Part shown: one piece after another, positions 30,613-42,746 of the stretch
Position numbering within the stretch: the stretch's first letter is position 1
Layout: every line of letters starts with the position of its first letter
DNA from: Diabrotica undecimpunctata
Taxonomy: Eukaryota > Arthropoda > Insecta > Coleoptera > Chrysomelidae
Assembly (NCBI RefSeq): GCF_040954645.1
Contig: NC_092810.1
Location: 77,046,160-77,110,159, forward strand
DNA: 64,000 nucleotides
Direction of reading: 5' to 3'
The notes under the pieces: model-generated
Told to the model about the DNA's origin: nothing
The model's database searches: none
Seen by the model: the letters and a program-made list of their open reading frames with translations, nothing else
Translations under genes and position numbers: made by a program

Positions 30613-31527
30613 ACATATGAGGATTGAAATAGGCACAGAGTAGTCAAAGGCAACGCGGGTTAGAAGTAGAAAAAAAAAGGTAAGAACTGGGGTCTTGGCA
30701 TTTTAGAGTTCCGGACACCAGGCCTTGCTCACCAAAAAAATATCTTAGTTTTAGTCTTAGTATTAGTATAAAATCGGGAAAATACCTTCCAACACCGCGA
30801 ATAAATTATAGTGGCAAGGAATAGTTTAGTACCTATTCATAGTTTTCCGGGTCTTCAACCCACAATCTGCGCGATACTGACCCTGTCGCACACACATATG
30901 CACCAAGCGAGAGTACAAAGAGAACCATAAGTTCTCTTCTTACAGCCAAAATTTTGGCTTAGGCCCTTAGGGCAGGTCTATTTGGGAGACCAGCACCGCG
31001 ATTTTCTGAGCATCGAGGCCATGTGCGACAAGCATGGGCTTGGTGGCCAGACCAGTCGGGTGCCCAGCTGGCGAGGAGAACAAATTAAATTTTGCCAAAT
31101 CGGCAGCTGAGTGACCGAACACACACTTTCCCTGTGCGGAGGGACACCAACTTAGGTTGGTGCCTCTCCGTGCAGGGCACACACTTTTTTAGGGACAACA
31201 GTCCAAAGTAATGCTAACACCAAAGTAAACTCAGTAAAGTAATTAGGGAGAAAAGCTTTCTAGCTACCCCTTGATTTTAGGTGGCCTAACCACAACCATG
31301 TAGATACGAAAGGTGTTGTTTAGTACCCAAATCGCCCGACGTAAAGTTCATAAGCCTTCACTGCGTATGTCAGACGTAGTGAAGGGGTGGAGGAAAAACC
31401 TGGGAGTCAGATAGGTACCGAACCAGAATGATTGATTCTTTTGGAGCGAGACCGGTTTGATCTTCGGACATGTGGATCCCACTGACTAGCAGTTCTATAC
31501 ACATGTCACTAGGGGTTGGGGTGAACG

Positions 31528-31530
<3 letters not shown>
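30613..31530 (+). other. Non-coding 3' region of the LINE and unassigned GC-richer DNA
   Basis: The first part (to about 30775, ATCTTAGTTTTAGTCTTAGT) looks like a Jockey 3' UTR. The rest is GC-richer than its surroundings, includes a strong hairpin (31130-31177) and has no recognisable coding region. A minus-strand open frame at 30967-31182 has no known domain. Confidence 0.5.
31130..31177 (+). other. Strong RNA hairpin
   Basis: The 22-base arms 31130-31151 and 31156-31177 surround a TTAG loop. Eighteen positions are Watson-Crick pairs, three are G-U if read as plus-strand RNA, and one is a mismatch. Confidence 0.7.

Positions 31531-31531
<1 letters not shown>

Positions 31532-31571
<40 letters not shown>
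31532..31571. repeat. (GT)20 microsatellite
   Basis: Uninterrupted GT run. It is the only non-TA dinucleotide array noticed in the window. Confidence 0.95.
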
Positions 31572-31573
<2 letters not shown>

Positions 31574-32191
31574 TTGACGTACAGTGTCCAAGTTTAGCAG
31601 AAATGAACTGCATATATTGAAAAATATTCCCTTGGAATCTCAATATAGTACGTGAACAGCATAGTTGGTCCCTTAATTATAAATGATATGCAAAATAGAT
31701 TTGTGTTAATAACTCTCAATCAAATTGAAAACGGTTGGGTTTATTTTATAGGTCTTTTAAAAGCGATTAAAATAAATTTTTAACATTTTTTGTAAAACGA
31801 ACAATGGAGAAGATATATAAGAAAAATTGTAAAAATTGTATTCCGATACGACGTCTAGTTCTCGAGATATTTGACAATCGCCTTTCTGGACAGAGCTCTT
31901 TAATAACGTAAATATTATTATTCAAACCAGAAATAAGCCGAGGGGAGGAAGAGAGCTGACTATAAAATTCATTTGCGATATTGCCAAGTTTACCGGATCT
32001 CGGGTTGTCTACAAAATGTATATTTATCATATACACAACGGATCACTCGCCCTGACCTCTACAGCTAATTTCGTGGAACTACTGCAATATAAAATTCGCC
32101 AAAAGGGGTGCAAAATGAGGTCCAGACAAAAATCAATTTCCTTGTACCCCCATCATTGTTACATCGAGATGTCACTATATACACGTGAATA
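31572..32191. other. Right arm of the TIR element, no gene seen
   Basis: AT-rich, with GGATCTCGGGTTGTC at 31998, which is the inverse of GACAACCCGAGATCC at about 26796. This supports both belonging to one element. Confidence 0.55.
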
Positions 32192-32281
32192 CAAGGTGAG
32201 ATCCAAAATCGGATCTCGCCTTGCAAAATGGATCTCATCTTGTATAGCTTATGATACAAACGGATCTCGCATTGATATGAA

Positions 32282-32551
<270 letters not shown>

Positions 32552-32557
<6 letters not shown>

Positions 32558-34968
32558 CAACTTGCTATCATTTTTTATTTATAAGTCGTGTATATTCGTT
32601 TAGTGACCTTTGTAGGCTTGGCGCTGTTGTCGGTTTTTCAATATTCCGATTTTTTTATATATTTAATTTTTTACATCAAACCTAAATTTTAAAATCGAGC
32701 GGTAAAATCACTGTATTTGGTATCATTTTAGAGCCAATAGATGTTGCCGATATTATTACTTAAAATAATATTTGGATACATAAAAATATCGATCGGTTTG
32801 GGTCAAGTTCAAATAACAACATTGAAACTACCTGCTGACAAGTTACGGTCTTAACAGGTTTTTTTCTTCGTACAGATGTTATATTTATTCAACCTAGATA
32901 TTTTTTCAAAGAGAATTGTTGGTTGTACAATTATTGGTTATGATTGTGATGAGAATCACATTTTTAATTAATTAATGTTTGACATTTTGATTTCCATTCC
33001 GGACATCGTTCTCAAAAAGCGTGTTTTTGAACAATATGTGTATACACATTTTTACATCATTTGTACAATAAACAAGGTTAAATAGTGGAAATCAAAACGT
33101 TAAGTGGCTTAATCACATAAAAAATAATATTTAACTTAACCATGCAACAAGAAAGTATTTCACGGAACTAAAAAAATTATTCAAATAAAAGTTGTAGACC
33201 ATAAAAGGTTTTTTATGTTGAGAGATACCAAATTATAATACATAAATAATTGACCGAGATAATTGCAAAAAACCCTAAACTCTAAAATATTATGTTTTTA
33301 GTAATTTATAAATGTTAATAACTTTGTTTTTGTCTAACGGCAGGTAATATAGCTACTTGAAATTATGACAATTAATGAGATAATTAATTAATTAATTAAT
33401 TAAATTAAAGTGTGCTAAATATCAAGCAAATCGAAAAAATTGTTTACAACTTATTCAATTTGTTTATCCCAGAGAGCGATTATTTAAACAACTCTACTTG
33501 TCCAAACAGTGACTCTATGTACAAGTATTTTGTAATTTGCAATCCATTCTTTGCTCCTTCAGTTTTAAGGTTAACGATGAGACTACCAAAGAGAATTGAA
33601 GTGCTATTATAAAAATAGTACCTCAATCAACCATGGGAGTTTATCGTCTATGCCTTGCCTAGCAAAACCAAACATATTTATTAAAAAAAATAAGAAACAA
33701 TAATCAACCCTGCCAAAGCTTAACAATAATTAGTGAGGATGGTACTTATGGTATCGATGAGCTGCTTGTATGTCCTCCCAATTAGATGTTATGTCCTCCG
33801 GAGAGCTGTAGTTGTAACATGTGGATATAGCCCCGTGATTAAGTGGTTAATAAATTCTTAAATATGGTCTATTAAATTTATCAATAAATTCTTCAATATG
33901 GCCAATAAATTTGCCAATAAATTCTTCAATATGGTCAATAAAGCCGCTAATAAAATTTGAATGTTGTCAATAAACCCAAGAGAGTTTTGTAGACCATAAA
34001 ATGAATCTTATATAAATTTTAAAAATTTCAAAAGAGGCAAAAAATTATATTCCCACTACGTTAGAAAAGTTGACTGACAGAAAGTAGGAGGACTGAATGA
34101 AGTTAGCACAGATGTCATAGGATGTTCCTATATTATAGAATTAGCTTTTCTGTCAACACAGAACAGAATATTTAGTATTCTGGACAGAAAGAGAAAGAAA
34201 AGAAAGACAGAGGAAGAAAAGACAAACAGAGGGCGCCAACTACTTTTTAAATAAAAAAATAGTAAAAACTAAACTGGAGATAAAGAAATTAATAAAGAAA
34301 TTAAAATAAAATAATTATTTAAATCTAAATTAATAAAGGTTTATTAAAAAAAATTCCACATATTATTAAATTTTTTATTAAATCCAGTTTGAATAGGGGA
34401 CTTTTTAGCTTCTAAACATTTATAATAACTTTGATATTTTTTATGTCACACGCTTATAAGTAATCTTAATGAAAAGCTGAAGAAAAAAAAACAGAACCTT
34501 ATTTAACCATAAGAACTAAGATAGCATTTAATTCTTAAAATCATATTTTCATTGTTTATTAACACTAAGATCTAAAAATTGAAAGGATTTTAAATTAAGA
34601 TCTACAATGTATGATCGAAGTTATAGATGGCATATACAGTAAAGGAGTAAAAAGTTATAACCCATTAAAATAATGGTATTCGTAAATTACTGCCACGGAA
34701 AAGTGGTGGTAAGAACTGTCTGAGCTTCGTTTTTTTTTTTAGATTAGAACTTTAAATTGAAGCACGCTTGCAAAATATTTAATATCTCGGCTTCTGTGGC
34801 ACGTAGAACCTTCATTTATTTACTGGGGTAGCTCAACTAAATAATAAGAATTGTTAAGAAGCCTTAAGCTATCTTTGTTAGAATCTATGGAAATCAACAA
34901 ATTAAAAAACACAGATATAATTCTGAATGACCAGCTTGAGACAAACAGTTCTCCCCTCCTCAACCTAT
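32552..34968. other. AT-rich non-coding DNA
   Basis: No coding region is recognised. Near 33849-33970 a roughly 45-base unit built on CAATAAATTCTTCAATATGG is repeated imperfectly three times. A (TTAA)n-like run lies at 33380-33402. The 66-aa open frame at 33412 has no known domain. Confidence 0.5.
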
Positions 34969-35070
34969 TTCATTAGAGACTATAAAGTGTAAACCCATAC
35001 CAAAAACAGGTCACTTGAGTTCATTAGAGACTATAAAGTGTAAACCCATGCCAAAAACAGGTCACTTGAG
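34969..35070. repeat. 51-base tandem duplication
   Basis: Two copies of a unit starting TTCATTAGAGACTATAAAGT and ending GGTCACTTGAG, 34969-35019 and 35020-35070, differ at one base. They are followed by AAAGGCAATTAGCCGAAAC, a stem-loop then GAAAC, which resembles the tail motifs of Penelope-like elements in this window. Confidence 0.85.
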
Positions 35071-35104
35071 AAAGGCAATTAGCCGAAACAGCTGTAGTGA
35101 TAAG

Positions 35105-35750
35105 AATTTAAAATAAATTTTGTGGAAGTTTTGAAAACAAAGTTTTCAGTGTTTTATTGTTACAAATAAGAATTGTGCTATTTTGACCTATTTTACTAAA
35201 TTTTTCCGTAAAAAACTTATCGAATTTTACTATTAAATCGTAAGAAATATTTAAATTTGATTGATAAGTGTATGTTATTTATATAAATATATAATAATTA
35301 TTATAAATTAATAATATACCTCATTCTCGGTATACAAGTATACCACTTTCTAGATAAGATTTAGATCTTTGTTTATAATCAATTTAATTTTTAGCTCTTA
35401 ATGATAATAAAAAATAAAAATATGATTTAAAAAAATGTTATCTTGATCCTTATTGGTCATAGGTTTTGCTGTTTTTTGAAAATTATGTTTTTTCACCAGA
35501 TTTTTATTGAGCATGTGACATGAAAAATGTCAAAGTTATTATGAATGTTTATAAGATTAAAAGTCAGCCCGTTTTCATACTCATTTTTAATAACAAATTT
35601 AATAAAATATTGCAATGTTTTTAATGTACCTTAACACTTTGACTACTGGCTATAAATTTGAAGTTTTTTGTCAGAAACAGAAACTATATTTTGGTGAAAT
35701 TCATAATATTTAATACTAAAACATGTAAACACAAACATTTATGTAGACAT
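35105..35750. other. AT-rich non-coding DNA
   Basis: Nothing recognisable. It may include the end of a degraded Penelope-type tail near 35105-35160. Confidence 0.4.
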
Positions 35751-36345
35751 AGAAAAATCAAATACAGCAACATGTCAAAAGGGCTGTAATCACGTATCTT
35801 CGGTCCTATTGGTCCAATCGTGACGTATAGTACCTCTTATGATAGGATTTGACAAATAAAAAATAATGGGATAGAAAAATCAAATAGAGCACAATGTCAA
35901 AAGAGCCTTAGTTGTGTATCTTCGGTTCTATTAGTCCAATCGTGACGTGCAGTACCTCAAATGATAGAATTTAACAAATAAAATACAAGGAAGTATATAA
36001 ATTAAATGGAGTAGCATGTCAAAAGGGCCTTAGTTATGTATCTTTGGTTGTATTAGTCCATTCGTGACGATACCTCAAACCACTTAACCAATAAAATACA
36101 ATAACGTAAAAATCAAATACAGCAACACGTCAAAAGGGCCTTAGTTACGTATTTTCGTTTTTAGTTTTTAGTGGCTCCATCGTGATGTACAGTACCTCAA
36201 ATGATAGGATTTAACCAATTGAATACAATGAGATAGAAAAATAAAATACAGCAGCCTGTCAAAAGGGCCTTAGTTATGTCCTATTAGTCCAATCGTGACG
36301 TTTAGTACCTCAAATGATAGAATTTAACTAATAGAATACAATGAA
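35751..36345. repeat. ~120-base satellite, five copies
   Basis: Copies begin near 35751, 35873, 35992, 36104 and 36232. Each contains ATGTCAAAAGGGCCTTAGTT, a CCAATCGTGACGT block and TACCTCAAATGATAGGATTT. Copies are 108-128 bases and diverge from each other by roughly a tenth or more. No coding region. Confidence 0.9.
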
Positions 36346-37359
36346 ATTAACGCGCAGTATTAACGCACAGAGGTGTGACACATATTACGTAACAGCATTT
36401 AACAAATAACACACGATTACGTCATACATCTCTATGCATTCGTCCACTTTTAGTTAACTACTCTATATATGATAAACGCCAAAAAGCTCCAACGTTCACT
36501 GTTAGACATATGCCTCCCGTTCACTGCACACATTTACTGCTCCTTGACGCTCTGACGTGAATTTGATAGGATTTAACAAATAGAATGACATAAAACTAAA
36601 CAAGACAATGTTTAAAACGTGGAATGCGTCGTAGAACGTGAAATATTGGCGCAAAATTATATGATGGCCATAGACGGTTCTTTAATACCCAGAAAACGAC
36701 TCCCTTTGTAAAGGTACATAGGTTTGCAACTTTGCGTGAAAAAGTCGATCATTCGTTTTATAACCCAAAGGGGACCATAAAATATTCAACAGTAAAATGT
36801 GATATAATGTAACAGTATGACAAATATTTTTTCCCGCACGGGTTCACGCCTGTGTAACTTTACAAAGGGAGTCGTGCATAACCTTTAAGTTGATCGTAAT
36901 ACAAAACTGCAAAGTATGTTGACGACTTGGGTTAGTATATACAGTGCATTCGATGTGTTTTTTAAACATGATTAGGAAATTGTTGACTGGAGGCTATTAA
37001 ATAAGTTCTTAAAATTTTTGCAGGTCACCGCCTTTTCTGTAAATGGAGTGAATATTATTATCCATTTAATTTTTTTCCACAATTAGTTGAATAATTCCTG
37101 CTGGTATTTGGTCTAAGCTTACTTCTTTTCCCCATTAAATCTGTTTCATAGCTAATTCTACTTCCCCTCTATGGTGCCCTGTTCACCTGTTTTGGAAATT
37201 TCCGGCTCTTTTCATCTCTTATAACATAAAATAGTTGTTCCAGATATCTTTATCGCGTTTCCTTTTTTTATGAATGAATATGCTGCCGTTTTCATCTTCT
37301 ACTATTTCATATGGAGCTACACGATCAACAATTCTAAAGCAAGAAAACACAAATAACAC
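36346..37359. other. Non-coding DNA with a 17-base inverted repeat
   Basis: CGACTCCCTTTGTAAAG at 36697-36713 recurs perfectly inverted at 36858-36874. The intervening 144 bases have no gene. Otherwise unassigned. Confidence 0.55.
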
Positions 37360-37735
37360 TCCGAATTATATTATACAACTAATAGTCGAAAAACGAAGAG
37401 CAAGAGGTAGATGGCAAAGAAGCCGAAATCTTAATGACAAACACAAATATAATCGAGTAATCAGACATTTAAGATCAGCGCTACATGATGCACGCTATGC
37501 CACATTTGAACACTACATTAGTACATTGTCTAAAGAAGTCTTATTCAGTATGGATAGCAGCAAAAACACTTAAAGAGACCTGAAGAACACAACCAACCAA
37601 TTAAGAAAGATGGCGTTAGTTAAGTAAGATCAGACCAGGAAAAAATGTCAGCATTTGCAGAATACTTAGCTAGTATGTTTAAAGAATACTAACCATATAA
37701 TAATAATCAAGCAATAGAACACTGAAAGCACTTTT
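37360..37735 (+). pseudogene. LINE ORF2 fragment (endonuclease-RT linker)
   Basis: VEKRRARGRWQRSRN, KYNRVIRHLRSALHDARYA and, in other frames, EKMSAFAEYLASMFKEY match the region between endonuclease and reverse transcriptase of Jockey-type LINEs. At least one stop (37571) and a frameshift break it. No RT box remains. Confidence 0.7.
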
Positions 37736-38224
37736 TTTATTGTATTTTTCTCATTTTTCAAGATAATTTTTGTAGGGACATATTTATTTATTACATACGG
37801 TCTGTATTATGGTCTTATTACGACTTCAAGATTATACGACCTAAATATATCTTGTACCGCACTGCTAATTGAGAATTATGCTTTTGTAATGCGATAAGAG
37901 GTCCGGATATACGAGACACCAGTGACTCATGCCGCACTGATAAAAATCCGACAGGAATCTGCATTTCTATAAAAAATTGATTATTTGTTTTTTGTATTAA
38001 TTTAGTTTAGATCGAACAAGAGTTGCAGTTAATATTTTTCTACATATTGAATGTAAACCATATTTTCAATGCTTTGTGAAAGAGAACCAGTTTATAATAT
38101 TCCGGACGACATAAAAACACCTTGTTTAGAATATTGGTCGATGAATTGAAATCATGGTTCAAGAAACGAATTCATGTGCCGATGTTTTACTATAAAAACA
38201 TGTAAAACCAAAATCTCGATTAAA
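37736..38224. other. Probable decayed upstream part of the piggyBac copy
   Basis: No clear reading frame. Weak similarity to a transposase may start near 38170, but I cannot support it before 38225. Confidence 0.35.
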
Positions 38225-38836
38225 AAAGTTGCAACCGGTTACTTACAATGAAACTTCCCCCATTATTGATTTTACAAGTATAAAATGGGTCGACAAAAGA
38301 CCAGTTTTAATCCTTACAACATTTAAACATAATAGTTGTATCTTGGTTTAATCAGGTGAAAAGAAAAATTATACACAAGTGCTAAAACCACAAGCTATTC
38401 TCGATTATAACTTGGTGAAAAAGAGTGTTGATTTTAGTGATCAAATGGCTTCTTACCAAAGTCCAATACGCAAAATTCTGAAGTGGTACCGGAAAGTGGC
38501 AGTGGAATTAATATTTAATACCGCAGTAGTCAATGCTTAGTTGCTTAATAATAGAAACCATGAAAAAAGCGACAACCTATCCTTGAGTTCAGACTGGAGC
38601 TCGCGAACGCAGTTGCAAATAAAGAAATGTTGTAACCCTTACGACCAGTTACACCCAAAAAATACCATCTCAGGCAAAGCTGTGTAGATAATAAAAAGAG
38701 AAGAAAGTGCACAAGATGTTACAAAATTTTAAGAAGAAGCATGACTAGAAGAAAGGCCGATAGAAAAGTTAAAAAAGTTAAAACATACTGTGAAGAATGT
38801 GATGGCAAAACTGCAATATGTCTAGCGTGCACATGA
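38225..38836 (+). pseudogene. piggyBac-type transposase, C-terminal fragment
   Basis: In one main frame with stops I read KWVDKRPVLILTTFKHNS, then KPQAILDYN, VDFSDQMASYQSPIRKILKW and YRKVAVELIFNTAVVNA. These are the conserved end of the piggyBac (PGBD-type) catalytic domain, with the last Asp in the VDFSDQMASY block. After a gap comes a Cys-rich tail (RRKCTRCYK, TYCEECDGKTAICLAC) typical of the C-terminal zinc-binding region. Several in-frame stops and shifts make it inactive, and the N-terminal half with the first catalytic Asp is not seen. Confidence 0.8.
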
Positions 38837-39429
38837 AGCACATTAAAAAACAATTTTACTTATACAGGAACTATTTTTGAGTTAAAAACGTATTGTGCCT
38901 CAAGTGCCCTCATAGTATTGGAAGTCGTAAGTTGATAGTTTCTAGTAGTACGTTTTTATTGTTAATTACCTTTGTAAAAGTGATTGTGAGTTATAGTATT
39001 TGTAAAAAAATGGATGTAAATAATGTGCCTTCGACATCTAAAAAGCTAAATGTGAATATAAACGTAGATTAACCACTGCTAAATTACAATCATTGTTAAA
39101 AGCATCTGACGAGGACGATGTAGATTAAATGAATGGTGGAAGTGACTCTGATTGATTTTGACGAAATACTTGCACCAAGTCGTTCAGAAAAATCAAGGAT
39201 TGCGTTATATGGGGACAATTAAGATAAACCTTCTGAATGACCACTGGAAAGGTATGGATAACTTCTATAATAGTATTGACTTGACTAGACAATTGCTCAT
39301 AGCCAATATTAAGAAATAACCGAATAGACAATCCCCACTTGTCAAAGAAACTAAAAAAACGCGAAGAAACGTGTATCAAAAACATGAAATGTATATTCAG
39401 AATTTGGTTATCAGATGGTTAGAACTAGA
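38837..39429. other. Unassigned DNA
   Basis: A weak open stretch near 39050-39130 (TTAKLQSLLKASDEDD) might belong to a second piggyBac-like N-terminus. The support is poor. Confidence 0.35.
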
Positions 39430-39618
39430 TCAAGAAGAGGATTGGTATCTGAGAAAGTTAAATTTGGACAAAATCTCTTGAACTTCTATTTCCAAAAGGT
39501 GTGCAGTTACTAGATGTCTACTAAAATTTAAAACAAGATTTTCACAAAAATAACAATAACTCTTTAATCTGGTTTGTTTTGATGCAGTCGAAGTAGATGG
39601 GGCTGTACTTGTATCCAT
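39430..39618 (-). pseudogene. Zinc-finger protein N-terminal fragment
   Basis: 62 aa starting MDTSTAPSTSTASKQ and containing CYFCENLVLNFSRHLVTAH, followed by EVQEILS. The finger spacing and the NFSRH segment match the first finger of the zinc-finger protein at 27698, so it is a second, short, broken member of that family. There is no adjoining second finger. Confidence 0.5.
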
Positions 39619-39689
39619 TTTTACTATTTGATTAATTTCACAATTAACTTCAACTATCGGAATTATTATTTCAATGCTTAGATTCAGTT

Positions 39690-40645
39690 GGTCTGGACAC
39701 GTATGACATTAGATTGCTTAAAAATCTTTACTACAATCAGACCGCTTGTGTTAAGGTGGACCAAGAGGTTTCAGCTAAAGTTCCTATCAAACGTGGTGTC
39801 AGACAGGGATGTGTTATGTCACCGATGTTGTTTAATGCCTACACTGAACCAGTTTTTGAAATAGCGTTAAATAATCGCCGCGAAGGTGTTAAGATCGGTG
39901 GTGAAATTATTAACAACATCAGATACGCCGATGACACCGCAATAATGACAGAGAGTCAAGAAAAGCTTCAAACCCTGTTGAATGCTGTAAACAACGAATG
40001 CACTGAAAAGGGCTTAACAATCAACGCAAAAAAAACAAAATGGATATCTGGGTAGCTGGATTGACTGCAGGGTTGAAAGTGACGAGGAAATTTCGACCAG
40101 AATAGAACTCGCACGGAAAAACTTTATTAACTGGCGTTCTGTATTATGCAGTAGAAGTCTGTCGTTGACCACACGTCTAAGAGTATTGAAGTGCTACGTC
40201 TGGTCCACTTTGTTCTATGGATGTGAAACCTGGACAACAAAAATAAAAAATCTCAACAAATTAGAAGCGTTTGGGTTATGGTGTTACCGTCGCATGCTCA
40301 GAATCCCGTGGACAGCACACATATCTAACGAACGCGTGCTAGAGACCGTGCACAAAGAGCGAGAATTGATCAACATCATCAAAATGAGAAAGGTCCAATA
40401 CGTCGGTCATATAATGAGAGGACCTAAATATCGCTTACTTCGGTTAATCATTCAGGGCAAAATCGAAGGAAAACGTTGGGTCGGAAGAAAACAACTGTCC
40501 TGGCTGCGTAACATTAGACAATGGACAGGTCGAACGGTCGAGGAACTGTTTCATCTAGCTGCCGACCGAGAATCATTTCATCAGCTTGTCAATATGACGA
40601 TAGCCAACGCTTGAATACAAGCACGGCACACAAAGAAGAAGATCG
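39690..40645 (+). pseudogene. LINE reverse transcriptase fragment (RTE/CR1-like), 3' end
   Basis: The first frame (39714-40055) has VPIKRGVRQGCVMSPMLF and IRYADDTAIMTES, RT motifs B and C. The second (40165-40614) has FYGCETWTTK, LEAFGLWCYRRMLRIPW and RKVQYVGHIMRG, the C-terminal domain found in RTE/Daphne-like LINEs. One shift near 40055-40100 separates them. The 3' end is a short tail, GGCACACAAAGAAGAAGAT. The copy is 5'-truncated, lacking endonuclease and RT motif A. Confidence 0.85.
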
Positions 40646-41195
40646 GAATGTGATTATGATTATTAACACTTACATTATCTAAGCTTATTTTGTTAATATT
40701 ATGGATGTCTACATCTATTTCATCGGGAACGTTTTGATTTCGTTTATCAACTTCTAGACCTTGGACCTTAAAAAATCATATTACATTAAAGACTGTTAAC
40801 ATACAATTTCAACAGCTATGTCACCTGAAGCACTTGTGCTTTCTTATTGCTTTGGCTTTCCTTGTGAGTTATTCTGTGTGACTTAGTCCAACTTTCCTAA
40901 AATTTAGAGTGTTAGTACTATGTAAAAATTATATATTTACCTGATTTACCTCTAAATTATCGCTACTTTGATTACTTGGCGAATACGCAAGATCCTTTTC
41001 AGAATCGTAGAATGAATTATAAAATAATATTATGTTAAGGTATTTACATGTAAATTATATTTTTATTGTAATTTCGTATTATTTAATTAAATATTGTAAA
41101 AGAAGAGAAGATTTCATCAAAGAGTACAAGACAGAAGACAAGAAGAAAGAAGAAACCCAAGGATTTATTGTGAAAGACGCACACTCTAATAGTCA
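40646..41195. other. AT-rich non-coding DNA
   Basis: No gene or repeat recognised. Confidence 0.45.
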
Positions 41196-41971
41196 ATGTT
41201 GTAAGCCCGCTCCCGTACGAAAATAATTCTGATTCAGTTTATTTGCTGATTCCTGTTCAAAAATATCCCCTTTAAATAAACGAGAAGGCTGCCGAAAGAA
41301 ATTTTTGGGCAGAAATTGAAACAATTTTTTTAAACAAATTCAAAAGATTACCTTTTTGCACCGGAAAATACTTTTTTATGTTTGGGTCATTTTAAATAAA
41401 AAAGATTTCTTGTCATTTTTAAAAGTTTTAAAAATTTCTTAAGAAGTTGACAGGTTTCGAGTTATTAGCGACTTAAAATCTGAAAAATGCGAAAATACGC
41501 ATTTTCGAGGCTTAACACTCATGTAAATTATTATTTTTGAGGTTGCCAAGTGCCTAAATTGAAGTTTAAACATTCAGTTTCACGATTCTGGCGAATAATC
41601 GCGGCTTATTTCAATTTAGACCGTTGTTTTTTAATTGCTAATTATGCGCGTCCAATAGACGTTTAAGTAAAGACTTTTAAAATAATAATTTACATTTAGT
41701 TTTTAAGTTTTTAAGCCTCGAAAATGCGTATTCTTGTATTTTTCAGATTTTAAATTGCTTATAACTCAAAAACTATCAACCTTTGAGAAAAATAAAAAGA
41801 GACCTTCTTCTGTTTAAAATGACCCAAAAAAAACTAAATAAATATTATCTGGAGCAAAAAAAGATAAGCTTTTGGCGCCCTTCTAATTTGTTAAAAGTAG
41901 ACATTTTTGAACAGGAATCCGCAAAGAAACCGAATCAGAAATTTTTTCATACGGGAGCGGCCTCACAACAT
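41196..41971. mobile_element. Foldback element with ~280-330-base inverted arms
   Basis: The left arm (about 41196-41525) and right arm (about 41690-41971) are inverted imperfect copies. Ends are ATGTTGTAAGCCCGCTCCCG and, inverted, ATGTTGTGAGGCCGCTCCCG. Inner matches include GATTCCTGTTCAAAAAT, TTTGGGTCATTTTAAA and AAATGCGAAAATACGCATTTT. The central spacer is about 165 bases. It has no ORF, so it is a MITE or foldback transposon. Confidence 0.8.
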
Positions 41972-42400
41972 GGACTGTAAGGATATACTTTTCTAAAGGC
42001 GAAGAAGTTACAACCCTGAATTATCCAATATGATGACGATGTATAGAAAGACTATACATATTTGTTAAATTATATTAACAGCTTTAAGTTGTTACTGTAT
42101 TTTGAAATTGTACGTTTCAAACAAATAAATTTAAATTTCTGAAGGTTTCTAAAGGTTCTGAAACTATTGTCTTGTGGCATGTTTAATTTAAGTGTTATGT
42201 TTATATGGGATTAGCCACAGTTGTTTTTTAATTATAAATACATTATTATCTAAAAAATACTGATTTTTCGATTTGCACTACGGAAATCATTCACAAAGAA
42301 AGATTAGATAAAATTAAAATAAATTTTATTGCGAAAATTTTTTTTAAACACGTTTTCGGCTATGAATTTTGTAATTATTTTTTCCGCAATTTCTTATTAT
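41972..42400. other. AT-rich non-coding DNA
   Basis: Nothing recognisable before the LTR. Confidence 0.45.
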
Positions 42401-42681
42401 TGTAGCGAGATTAAATAAAACGAGCGGTTTGAATTTATATAAATATATTTATTTATAAGTTTACAGTTCGGTACTCTTTTATCAACTAAAACTCTACTCC
42501 TAACATCGTTACATATATATACCAAAAGTATTATTCTCGAATCTTGTGTGGTAGTCCCACCTCTAATTCGTCTCATCGAAAGCGCATCGAAGACGGGCGA
42601 TATTGAAATGCCAATTCTTGTGTTTTCTAGATTTATCCTTCTAAGAATTATGACGTATCGGAGATAGGCTAGTTCGTTACA
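42401..42681 (-). repeat. 3' LTR of the macrodomain-carrying Ty3-like element
   Basis: 281 bases; on the plus strand it begins TGTAGCGAGA and ends GTTCGTTACA, giving TG...CA ends. The assignment rests on the ends and on the adjacent polypurine tract. No second LTR copy is in the window. Confidence 0.7.
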
Positions 42682-42695
42682 CTGCTCCCCTCTTA
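42682..42695 (-). promoter_or_regulatory. Polypurine tract
   Basis: Minus strand AAGAGGGGAGCAG lies directly before the LTR start TGTAACGAAC. It primes plus-strand DNA synthesis in this class. Confidence 0.75.
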
Positions 42696-42746
42696 GATCT
42701 GAGCGTCCCGATCAGCAATTCCAGATGTAGGCCCAGGATGGCGGAA

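Noticed and set aside
30967..31182. 71-aa minus frame in GC-richer DNA
   Set aside because: No recognisable motif. It overlaps a hairpin and a LINE-associated non-coding region.
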